DNA from: an uncultured Mycoplasmatota bacterium
GTDB lineage: Bacteria; Bacillota_I; Bacilli_A; RF39; UBA660
Assembly (NCBI GenBank): GCA_900551105.1
Contig: URUT01000037.1
Location: forward strand, 1-13,694
Reading direction: 5' to 3'
DNA: 13,694 nucleotides
A model generated the notes under the pieces. The model was not told the origin of the DNA, made no database searches, and saw only the letters and a list, made by a program, of their open reading frames with translations. The position numbers were made by a program, and so were the translations under genes. Below, one piece after another: positions 6,885-13,194 of this stretch; positions within the stretch are counted from its first letter, which is position 1; the number at the start of each line of letters is the position of its first letter.

Positions 6885-8219
6885 ATGGGAGATGAAGATG
6901 TATATCAAGCTCAAAGCAATGGTTTAATACCTGAAGAAGTAGAGCAAGTTAACGCTGGAAAAGCAAAGAGTCAAGATGAAAAAAATAGTGAAAATAATGC
7001 AAATAATATTAGTAATGCTGCTAACGTTGCTATGAAATCTGGAGTTCCAGTTGCGATGGCTGTTGGAGCTGCTGTAAAAGGTGCCGATAAAATTACTGGT
7101 GGAAGAGTTTCTAAAACTGCTGGTAAGGTTTTAACTAAGATTAATAAAGTAAATCCGATTGGTAAAATGATCCAAGAAGCTTCTAATAAACTTAGCGAAA
7201 GTGGTGTTAGTGATGCAGTTGGAGCTGCAACAGCAGTAGATAAAAAAGAACAAATGCAAAAAGCGGTTTCTGCTGGAACTAAAGGATTAAAAACTGTAAC
7301 ACAGAAGCCAAGTGAAGAAGAACGAGCTACAATTAAGGGATTAAAACAAGAAGAAAAAGATACAAAAAAATTAAAAAGAAAGAGTTTAGTGAAAAAAATA
7401 ATAACTAGACCAATAAAAATTGCATTAATTATTGGAGCTTTTGGATTTTTCTTTTTTGCTTTTGTGATATTATTAATTGTTTTAAGTCCAAATTTAGGTA
7501 GTATGCTTGATTTAACTAGTAAGGGGTCTAATAATAGTGGAGTTAGTACGATAAATCAAACTAGTGATACTTCACTTTCTGGTGATGAGGCTTCTGCTTA
7601 TGATTATCCTGGTGCTAGTGAGAGTGATGAACTTACTGGAGAGTCACTACTTAGTAAGATTGGTGCTGATGGGATAGCTGAGCTTGAAAGTAAAATCAAA
7701 AGTGCAGTAGGGAGTGGTTGCACAGGTAAAAGTGTTGCTAAAGCTGCGATAGCACTTATAGATGGTTTGTATGCAAAAGGGATCAGAATACCATATTATT
7801 ATGGTGGAGGACATACTTTGAATAATAAACTAGTTGATCCAGAATGGGGAGGCAAGACTAGTGCTAGTCAAGTAACTCCTAAAGGGAATGTTTACTATTA
7901 TAAAGGCCTTGATTGTGGAGGATTTATTTCTTGGGCTATGCAAGCAGCTAATGTTAATGCAGTGTTTGCAATATCTACTGTTTTAAATAATGATACAAAG
8001 ATATCTTTTGCTAGTTTAAGTGCTGGTGATGTTGTAGGTAATAATAGTCATGTTATGCTAGTTTTAGAAAATGACGGAAATACTTTAACGCTAGCGGAAG
8101 CCAATGGTGGAGGAGTACAATATTCTAAAAAAACTTATGCACAGTGCTCTGATTATAATGCGATAGATATGGATGCATATTATGCTGCTAATTGTAAGAA
8201 TAGTGGGGTAAGTGTATGA
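6885..8219 (+). CDS. Membrane-anchored NlpC/P60 peptidoglycan hydrolase of the T4SS
   Basis: This 444-residue protein has three parts. Residues 1-175 are a hydrophilic, Ala/Lys-rich region without a signal peptide, likely cytoplasmic, ending in a very basic stretch. Residues 178-202 form one membrane helix (IALIIGAFGFFFFAFVILL). A Ser/Gly/Asp linker then leads to a C-terminal NlpC/P60 cysteine peptidase (about 280-440). Its active site is visible: C344 in GLDCGGF, H389 in NSHVMLV, and E405 or N407 near the end of the fold. YYYGGG before the cysteine is also typical. Family members cut stem peptides; here it would act outside the membrane to open the wall for the secretion channel, as Orf14/PrgK do in Tn916 and pCF10. 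The long cytoplasmic N-terminus is unusual and may dock to the ATPases. It ends with TGA overlapping the next ATG (ATGA). Confidence 0.92.
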   Translation: MGDEDVYQAQSNGLIPEEVEQVNAGKAKSQDEKNSENNANNISNAANVAMKSGVPVAMAVGAAVKGADKITGGRVSKTAGKVLTKINKVNPIGKMIQEASNKLSESGVSDAVGAATAVDKKEQMQKAVSAGTKGLKTVTQKPSEEERATIKGLKQEEKDTKKLKRKSLVKKIITRPIKIALIIGAFGFFFFAFVILLIVLSPNLGSMLDLTSKGSNNSGVSTINQTSDTSLSGDEASAYDYPGASESDELTGESLLSKIGADGIAELESKIKSAVGSGCTGKSVAKAAIALIDGLYAKGIRIPYYYGGGHTLNNKLVDPEWGGKTSASQVTPKGNVYYYKGLDCGGFISWAMQAANVNAVFAISTVLNNDTKISFASLSAGDVVGNNSHVMLVLENDGNTLTLAEANGGGVQYSKKTYAQCSDYNAIDMDAYYAANCKNSGVSV

Positions 8220-8899
8220 TGAAGAAAATATTACTTTTAATGTGTTTGTTTTTACTTACTGGATGTAGTGCTAATTATAATTTAGTAATAGATGAAAATA
8301 TATATCATGAGAGTCTAGAAATAACTAATAGTAATTATGATGATATTTATAAAAGTCAAATAGAAAATGCTTTAAATGCTAGTGTGCCAGCTAATATTAA
8401 TTATTATGATCCAGTAAGTACTCATAAAGTAGATGGGGTTAATTATTATGAGGTAGAAAAGAATTTAGATGATACTAATTTGGGGTTAACTTATAAATAT
8501 GATTTTTATTATGAGAATTATCAGAATTCTACTATTTTAAAATTGTTTGATTCAAGAAGTGAATTACTTCAAAATAATAATATTGTTTCTTTAAATGCTA
8601 CTGCTGATTATAAAGTATTTTTAAAGTATCCAGAGTTAGATAAATTGAATATTAAAATTAGTACTAATAAGAAAGTATATACTCATAATGCTGATAGAGT
8701 AAGTGGTAATGATTATTATTGGGTAATACTTAAAGATGATAGTACTAATAAGAAAATTAATTTTAGTTATGATAAGTATGAAAATAAGCAAGATGTGATA
8801 GAAGAAAAAAATAGTAAAATTATATATATTATTCTTGGTGGAATATTATTTGTGGGTTGTTTGTTTTTATTTATAAAGATTAAAAATTCTAATAAATAA
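8216..8899 (+). CDS. Lipoprotein with C-terminal membrane anchor, LppM-like layout
   Basis: A 227-residue protein starting with a short basic end, a hydrophobic core and the lipobox LLTGC with Cys17, so it should be lipidated after type II signal peptidase cleavage. The mature part begins SANYNLVIDEN, a strand-rich start also seen in LppM-type lipoproteins, and ends with a second membrane segment (about 201-221) and a basic tail. It would thus be held at the outer face of the membrane at both ends. I see no catalytic motif. It lies between the NlpC/P60 hydrolase and the coupling ATPase, so a T4SS accessory role is likely but not shown. The start overlaps the upstream stop by four bases (ATGA). 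A second ATG three bases on is equally possible, and the ribosome binding site is weak, implying translational coupling. Confidence 0.85.
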   Translation: MMKKILLLMCLFLLTGCSANYNLVIDENIYHESLEITNSNYDDIYKSQIENALNASVPANINYYDPVSTHKVDGVNYYEVEKNLDDTNLGLTYKYDFYYENYQNSTILKLFDSRSELLQNNNIVSLNATADYKVFLKYPELDKLNIKISTNKKVYTHNADRVSGNDYYWVILKDDSTNKKINFSYDKYENKQDVIEEKNSKIIYIILGGILFVGCLFLFIKIKNSNK

Positions 8900-8920
8900 A
8901 CTAGTATTTAAAAAGTTTTA

Positions 8921-8929
8921 TGTTATAAT
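8921..8929 (+). promoter_or_regulatory. Possible extended -10 promoter before virD4
   Basis: TGTTATAAT matches the extended -10 pattern TGnTATAAT exactly, inside the only sizeable gap of the T4SS block (49 bases). No good -35 is seen about 17 bases upstream (CTAGTA), and transcription would begin close to the AAGGAG site, leaving a leader of only some 13 bases. It may give virD4 extra transcription, but chance occurrence in AT-rich DNA is possible. Confidence 0.35.
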
Positions 8930-8934
8930 TATTA

Positions 8935-8940
8935 AAGGAG
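8935..8940 (+). promoter_or_regulatory. Ribosome binding site deciding the virD4 start
   Basis: AAGGAG lies eight bases before the ATG at 8949. The in-frame GTG at 8940 begins at the last base of this site, so the ATG is preferred. Confidence 0.75.
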
Positions 8941-8948
8941 TGAGCGAA

Positions 8949-11300
8949 ATGAGATTTAGAGTAACTGCTAAGGATTTAACTATTTTTATTATATTTTGTG
9001 TGGTTTTACTTATTTTATCGTCACTTGCTGTGCTTAATGTGACTAGTTTATTAAATACAACTGAGTTTTATGGTCTTAATTTTTTAGATGGTTTTACTAA
9101 GGATTATATTGCACCTACTTTATTAGTATTTTTTGCAGTTTTAATTTCTATTTTTTTTAGTGTTTCTTCTTATATTTTTGAAAAAGAAGATGGCAAGGGT
9201 TTTGGTTTAAAAATTGGTGAAAAAAATGAAAAAGGATATAGTAGATGGTCTAAGGCTAGTGAGATTAAAAAAGATTTTGGTGTTGAAAAAGTAGTTATTA
9301 AAGAGCAAGAGGCTAAGGCTGCTGGAATACCACTTATTAATGATGGAAAAAATATGTGGGTTGATAATGGTGATTATCATACTTTGGTTATTGGAGCTAC
9401 TGGTTCTGGTAAGACTAAATGTTTAGTAGATCCTCAAGTTGAATCTCTTGCACGTAAAGGCGAGTCTATGATTTTAACTGACCCTAAGGGAGAACTTTTT
9501 AGAGACCATTCTGAGATGCTTCGTTCTAGAGGATATAAGATTATTGTACTTAACTTTCGTAATCCTAATATGGGAAATGCTTGGAATCCATTAACGCTTC
9601 CATATAAGTTATATAAAAGTGGTAATACTGATAAAGCGACTGAGTTATTAGATGATGTTGCACTTAATATTTTGTATGATCCAGAAAATAAGAATGATCC
9701 GTTTTGGGAAAAAAGTGCTGCTGACTTTTTTTCAGGTCTTGCTTTAGGATTATTTGAAGATGCTAAAGAAGATCAAATAAATTTAAATTCTATTAATTAT
9801 ATGTCTACTGTTGGTGAAGAAAATTTTGCGACAAGTAATTATACAAAAGAATATTTCTTACTTAAGGGAGAGAATTCTAGTGCTTATGTTTTTGCATCAA
9901 ATACGATAAATGCACCAACTGAGACTAAGGGAAGTATTTTATCTGTATTTAGACAGAAGATAAGATTATTTGCTTCGCGTGAACAATTATCAGAAATGCT
10001 TTCTTATAGTGATTTTAATATGGAAGATATTGGTAAACAAAAAACTGCTGTTTTTATGGTTATTCATGATGAAAAGACTACTTATCATGCACTTGCAACT
10101 ATCTTTTTAAAACAAGCTTATGAGACATTAATAGATGTTGCTCAAAATAGTCCAAAGGGTAAGTTACCTTATCGTACGAATTTTATATTAGATGAGTTTG
10201 CAAATATGCCGCCTTTAAAGGATGTAACAACAATGGTTACAGCAGCAAGAAGTAGAGCAATTAGATTTACATTTATTATTCAGAACTTTGCTCAGTTAAA
10301 TGATGTATATGGTAAAGAACAAGCGGAAACTATTAGAAGTAACTGTGGTAATATTATTTATTTAATTACATCTGAACTTGCAGCTTTAGAAGAGATTAGT
10401 AAACTTTGTGGTGAGGTAAAATCTAAGGATAAAGAAAAGACAGCTTCAACACCACTTATTACTGTAAGTGATTTACAAAAGTTAAAATTATTTGAGGTTA
10501 TTATTTTAAGATCAAGATTAAATCCATTTAGAACTAAATTAACTCCAAGTTTTGAAATTGATTGGGGTAATGATAAATATGGAAATGGTTCTTTTGTAGA
10601 AAGAGAGAAAAGACCAATTGATTTATTTGATATTAAAGAATTTGTTAAAGTTAAAAAGAGAAATAAGTTATTCGAAGCTTTAGATAAACCAAAGGATATG
10701 ACACCAACTCCAGTTCCTAAAATAGAAGAAGAGAAGAAGGAAGAGGAGTTAGGTAATAATAAAGCTGTAGCTTTTAATCCTTTTGCTAGTAAAATTGAAA
10801 ATATTAGTAAACCTACTGATAATGCAGTTTTAGAAGATAATTATATGAGTAAATTAGATCAGATTAGTAAAATGGATAAAGAAGCAACAAATGAAGACTT
10901 TGCACCAATGAAAGAAAAAACACCAGAAATGCCTTTTGTAGATCCTATTAATAGCTTATTTAAAGAAAATTCTACAGAGGAAAAGAAGGAAGAACCAAAG
11001 GCTGAACCTAAATTTAATGTTGATGATTTAGTTAAAAGAATAGATGCTAAAATTGCAGAGCTGGAAGCTAAAGAAAAGGAAGAAGCTTTAAATGAAAATA
11101 AGATAGAGTCTTCAATTAAGGAAGAAGAAACAAAAGATGAAGAACCCATTGAAAGATTTGATTTAGATAGTTTTAAAGAAGAAACTGAAAAAGATAAAGA
11201 AGAACCAATTGTTAATGTAGATAATGATAGCATTGTAGTTGGTGATGATAATACAACTGATGATCAGTATTATGATGACTTTTTTGGAGATGATGAATAG
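8949..11300 (+). CDS. virD4: VirD4-type T4SS coupling ATPase with long acidic C-terminal tail
   Basis: This 783-residue protein is the coupling protein that brings substrates to the secretion channel. Two N-terminal membrane helices (about 9-31 and 52-75) are followed by the VirD4/TraG ATPase. Walker A is GATGSGKT at 149-156, with the family lead-in DYHTLVI and the following DPKGELFRDHSEML. Walker B is NFILDEFANMPPL with D415 and E416. TFIIQNFAQL then matches the family's sensor region. From about residue 580 the protein becomes a 200-residue low-complexity, Lys/Glu-rich tail with a short coiled coil (DDLVKRIDAKIAELEAKEKE, about 690-709), ending in an acidic aromatic tip YYDDFFGDDE. Such tails in VirD4 proteins often recruit substrates. 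It is the last gene of the T4SS run and ends at a TAG that is part of the terminator. Confidence 0.95.
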   Translation: MRFRVTAKDLTIFIIFCVVLLILSSLAVLNVTSLLNTTEFYGLNFLDGFTKDYIAPTLLVFFAVLISIFFSVSSYIFEKEDGKGFGLKIGEKNEKGYSRWSKASEIKKDFGVEKVVIKEQEAKAAGIPLINDGKNMWVDNGDYHTLVIGATGSGKTKCLVDPQVESLARKGESMILTDPKGELFRDHSEMLRSRGYKIIVLNFRNPNMGNAWNPLTLPYKLYKSGNTDKATELLDDVALNILYDPENKNDPFWEKSAADFFSGLALGLFEDAKEDQINLNSINYMSTVGEENFATSNYTKEYFLLKGENSSAYVFASNTINAPTETKGSILSVFRQKIRLFASREQLSEMLSYSDFNMEDIGKQKTAVFMVIHDEKTTYHALATIFLKQAYETLIDVAQNSPKGKLPYRTNFILDEFANMPPLKDVTTMVTAARSRAIRFTFIIQNFAQLNDVYGKEQAETIRSNCGNIIYLITSELAALEEISKLCGEVKSKDKEKTASTPLITVSDLQKLKLFEVIILRSRLNPFRTKLTPSFEIDWGNDKYGNGSFVEREKRPIDLFDIKEFVKVKKRNKLFEALDKPKDMTPTPVPKIEEEKKEEELGNNKAVAFNPFASKIENISKPTDNAVLEDNYMSKLDQISKMDKEATNEDFAPMKEKTPEMPFVDPINSLFKENSTEEKKEEPKAEPKFNVDDLVKRIDAKIAELEAKEKEEALNENKIESSIKEEETKDEEPIERFDLDSFKEETEKDKEEPIVNVDNDSIVVGDDNTTDDQYYDDFFGDDE

Positions 11301-11316
11301 AGCTTAGGCTCTTTTT
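11299..11316 (+). terminator. Rho-independent terminator after virD4
   Basis: The stem AGAGC (11299-11303) pairs with GCTCT (11308-11312) around a TTAG loop, followed by a run of T. The stem begins inside the virD4 stop codon, so no trailer is wasted. It closes the T4SS transcription unit. The stem is short (5 bp), so some read-through is possible. Confidence 0.75.
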
Positions 11317-11351
11317 CTATGCAAAAAAATATTTTGTTCATAAACTAAAAT

Positions 11352-11567
11352 ATGAAAACAATAAGTAAAAAAGATTATTTTGGTGATGGAATGTTTATTA
11401 ATTTAGATAATTATGGTAGTGCTTATGAAAACTTACTTCTTAATCATCAAAAATATTTTAAAAAAAATAAAAGGTATTATATATATTGTCAGAAGGGATT
11501 TAAAAGTAAGAGAGTAGCTAGCATTTTAGAAGCTTATGGTTATGATGTTATTAGGGTGATAAATTAG
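11352..11567 (+). CDS. Short rhodanese-like protein
   Basis: A 71-residue protein whose second half matches the active-site half of single-domain rhodaneses. YYIYCQKGFKSKRVA contains a buried strand, the persulfide-forming cysteine C46 and the loop CQKGFKS, followed by the helix and strand ILEAYGYDVIRV. Rhodaneses carry sulfur on this cysteine for thiosulfate or persulfide transfer. Most are about 100 residues. Here the first strand with the usual D-x-R and GHI motifs is missing, and the usual GG-W ending is cut at VIN. A TAA just upstream in frame makes ATG 11352 the earliest start, but it has no ribosome binding site. ATG 11391, behind GGTGATGG, would be shorter still. It may be a minimal active form or a decaying gene. 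Confidence 0.65.
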   Translation: MKTISKKDYFGDGMFINLDNYGSAYENLLLNHQKYFKKNKRYYIYCQKGFKSKRVASILEAYGYDVIRVIN

Positions 11568-11639
11568 ATTGCTATTTTTAATTACTTGTAGAAGTATTAT
11601 AAGAGCGATAGCAAATAAAAAAGCGGCGATTCCGGCCAT
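11526..11639 (-). other. Possible 37-codon hydrophobic peptide ORF (antisense)
   Basis: On the minus strand an ATG at 11639 opens a frame of 37 codons starting MAGIAAFLFAIALIILLQVI and then turning polar (KNSN). One membrane helix followed by a polar tail is the layout of type I toxin peptides in Bacillota. It overlaps the 3' end of the rhodanese-like gene. There is no ribosome binding site or clear promoter, and Ala/Ile-rich sequence on one strand easily mirrors the other, so this is only a candidate. Confidence 0.15.
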
Positions 11640-11679
11640 AGCAGAGAACTTAAAACAGGTACTAGAGAGCAAACTCTAG
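11569..11679 (+). other. Possible 36-codon small ORF in the GC-richer strip
   Basis: A TTG at 11569 lies eight bases after AGGGTGAT (11553-11560) and opens a 36-codon frame. It contains ANKKAAIPAIAENLKQVLES and stops at a TAG inside the terminator stem. The ribosome-site spacing and the stop-in-terminator arrangement, the latter also seen at virD4, favour a real small protein. Against it, GCG, CCG and GCC codons are rare in the neighbouring genes and I recognise no family. The strip may instead be a structured RNA or the 3' trailer of the rhodanese-like gene. Confidence 0.25.
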
Positions 11680-11692
11680 TCTTTTATTTTTT
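11661..11692 (+). terminator. Strong Rho-independent terminator
   Basis: A perfect 7-bp stem, ACTAGAG (11661-11667) with CTCTAGT (11674-11680), has a six-base AGCAAA loop and is followed by CTTTTATTTTTT. It ends transcription from the rhodanese-like gene or from a small RNA in the preceding strip. On the minus strand the hairpin is not followed by T residues, so it works in one direction only. Confidence 0.88.
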
Positions 11693-11704
11693 AGAAAAAT
11701 AAGA

Positions 11705-11710
11705 TATACT
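11705..11710 (+). promoter_or_regulatory. Probable -10 box for the rRNA methyltransferase gene
   Basis: TATACT is a good sigma-A -10 box about 28 bases before the ATG at 11738. The expected -35 position falls in the T-rich tail of the preceding terminator (TTTTAT) and is weak. AAGGGTGAT at 11725-11733 is the ribosome binding site. The stop-then-restart arrangement marks a new transcription unit. Confidence 0.5.
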
Positions 11711-11737
11711 ATTATTAGTTAAATAAGGGTGATAGTA

Positions 11738-12496
11738 ATGGATTTTGTAAATGACAGTAATTATTTAGATCAACACTTTTTAATTGATGAAAAGATTATT
11801 AATGACTTTATTAATTTAGGTAATTTTAGTAAAGAAGATACAGTGTTAGAAATTGGCCCTGGTAAGGGAGTTCTTACTAAGAAAATAGCACCATTAGTAA
11901 AGAAATTATATGTAATAGAGAAAGATGAAAGATTGATTCCTTGCTTAGAAGAGATACCTAATATTGAAATAATTTTAGGTGATGCTGTTAAGTGTGAATA
12001 TCCCAGTGTTGATAAAATTATTACATCGCTTCCTTATAGTATTATAGAGCCGTTTATAAAAAAAATAATTAAGCTAGACTTTAAAGAGTTATATCTACTT
12101 ATGGGGAGTAATTATATTAATAATTGTATAGAGAATAAAATAACTTATTTAACTTTACTTACTAATATATATTTTGATGTTAAAAAGATAGAAGATGTAC
12201 CAAAAGAGTGTTTTAAGCCGGCACCTAGAGTAATGTCTTCTTTAGCAGTTTTAACGCCTAAAATAGAATACTCTAACATGGATATGTTCTTTAGATGTTT
12301 ATATAGTTTAGATGATAAATTAATAAAAAATGGTATGATGGAAGCATTTATTAAAGTTAAAAATATTACTAAAAGAGAAGCTAAAGAGATAATTAATAAT
12401 TTAGTTATAGATAATAAAATACTTGGTAAGAAGTTTTTAATGATAACCAATGAAGAGTTAAATATAATATATAAAAAAGTAAATGGAGTAGTATAA
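11738..12496 (+). CDS. rsmA: KsgA/Dim1-family rRNA adenine N6-dimethyltransferase, divergent
   Basis: A 252-residue S-adenosylmethionine methyltransferase. Motifs in order: QHFLID (12-17), the family's GQNFL start; motif I VLEIGPGKGVLT (36-47); E61 in VIEKDERL, which holds the ribose; D82 in LGDAVK; and motif IV at 97-100, which reads SLPY where nearly all relatives have NLPY or NIPY. The later block FKPAPRVMSSLAVL (PxPxVxS) is also present. KsgA dimethylates two adjacent adenines at the 3' end of 16S rRNA; Erm relatives modify 23S rRNA. The usual FxQRRK motif of KsgA is replaced by YSLDDKLIKNGM, so the target or activity may differ and the symbol is tentative. ATG 11738 is preferred to the in-frame GTG at 11729 because AAGGGTGAT (11725-11733) covers the latter. 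The next gene begins one base after the stop. Confidence 0.85.
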   Translation: MDFVNDSNYLDQHFLIDEKIINDFINLGNFSKEDTVLEIGPGKGVLTKKIAPLVKKLYVIEKDERLIPCLEEIPNIEIILGDAVKCEYPSVDKIITSLPYSIIEPFIKKIIKLDFKELYLLMGSNYINNCIENKITYLTLLTNIYFDVKKIEDVPKECFKPAPRVMSSLAVLTPKIEYSNMDMFFRCLYSLDDKLIKNGMMEAFIKVKNITKREAKEIINNLVIDNKILGKKFLMITNEELNIIYKKVNGVV

Positions 12497-13129
12497 ATGA
12501 AGAAATATAAAGGGAATATATTAGGGGTAATAGTATTTTTAATTATAGTAGTAATTGGCATAACTTTTGGAATGAAACTAGCTAAGAAAAACAATTTGGA
12601 AATAGTAAATATATTAAATAAAATTAATATTAGTATTTTTAATGATGAAGAGGTTAAGTATACTGATTTAAGTAAGATATTAAAAATAGATGAGATTTGT
12701 GGTAGTGATACGGGAATTTGTGATAAGGATTTAAGTTATTTAAAGATAGATAATGATAAATATAAGTTAAAAGTATATGTTAATTTTGATAATTTAGAAA
12801 GTAGTAATTATATAATTTTTAATAATAAGAAAATAGATAATTTAAGTAATATTGACAATTTATATTTGCTGGGTGATAAGTATTTATTATTTACTAATAG
12901 TGATGCGGATAGTGATACTTATAAAATATACGTTTATGATGTAAATGGGAATTTAGTAAAGGATATTGATGCTTATTATGATGAAAAGAGTATTAGTTTA
13001 GTAGATAATGTTGTTTATTATAACTATTGTGAAAAGAATGAAGAAAAAAATATACTTTATACTTATGGGATAAGCAGTAATAATGGTGTTAATACTTATG
13101 AGATTAATAAGGAAGAGAATAAATGCTAG
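12497..13129 (+). CDS. Unknown single-pass membrane protein with strand-rich exported domain
   Basis: I do not recognise this 210-residue protein. It has a basic N-terminus, one membrane helix (8-28) and an exported domain rich in Asn, Asp, Ile and Tyr. The second half (about 115-200) alternates short strands and turns, for example KIYVYDVNGNLVKDI, a pattern seen in beta-propeller blades, though too short for a whole propeller. Two cysteines close together (EICGSDTGICDKD), one in YNYCEK and a final Cys at the very C-terminus could form disulfides. The ATG directly abuts the stop of the methyltransferase gene and uses GGAG at 12485-12488, so the two are co-transcribed. Nothing links its function to rRNA methylation. 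Confidence 0.85.
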   Translation: MKKYKGNILGVIVFLIIVVIGITFGMKLAKKNNLEIVNILNKINISIFNDEEVKYTDLSKILKIDEICGSDTGICDKDLSYLKIDNDKYKLKVYVNFDNLESSNYIIFNNKKIDNLSNIDNLYLLGDKYLLFTNSDADSDTYKIYVYDVNGNLVKDIDAYYDEKSISLVDNVVYYNYCEKNEEKNILYTYGISSNNGVNTYEINKEENKC

Positions 13130-13137
13130 AAATAATA

Positions 13138-13166
13138 TTGTAAATTTAAGAATAATTGTTTATAAT
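13138..13166 (+). promoter_or_regulatory. Sigma-A type promoter for the surface-protein gene
   Basis: TTGTAA (13138-13143) and TATAAT (13161-13166) are separated by exactly 17 bases, with transcription expected to start near 13173. AGGTG at 13182-13186 then lies eight bases before the ATG. No terminator is visible in the 65-base gap, so read-through from upstream is also possible. Confidence 0.7.
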
Positions 13167-13194
13167 ATTTTATAGGATAGTAGGTGCAAGATTA

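Noticed and set aside
8216..8222. TGA read as tryptophan (Mycoplasma code)
   Set aside because: TGG is used for tryptophan throughout. The single TGA gives a normal ATGA stop-start overlap followed by a lipoprotein leader in another frame.
10859..11233. Minus-strand ORF opposite the virD4 tail
   Set aside because: It is a Ser/Leu-rich mirror of the Lys/Glu-rich coding sequence, with no ribosome binding site.
11346..11351. TAAAAT as a -10 box for the rhodanese-like gene
   Set aside because: It touches the ATG at 11352, and no -35 lies at a usable distance, so it would fit only a leaderless or shorter product.
11641..11692. tracrRNA-like string (AACTTAAAACAGG followed by a terminator hairpin)
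   Set aside because: No cas gene or repeat array is in the window, and no second copy of the string exists to act as a repeat partner.
12145..12594. Minus-strand ORF opposite the methyltransferase 3' end
   Set aside because: It opposes two well-supported genes, spans their junction and is an Ile/Leu/Phe-rich shadow of AT-rich codons.
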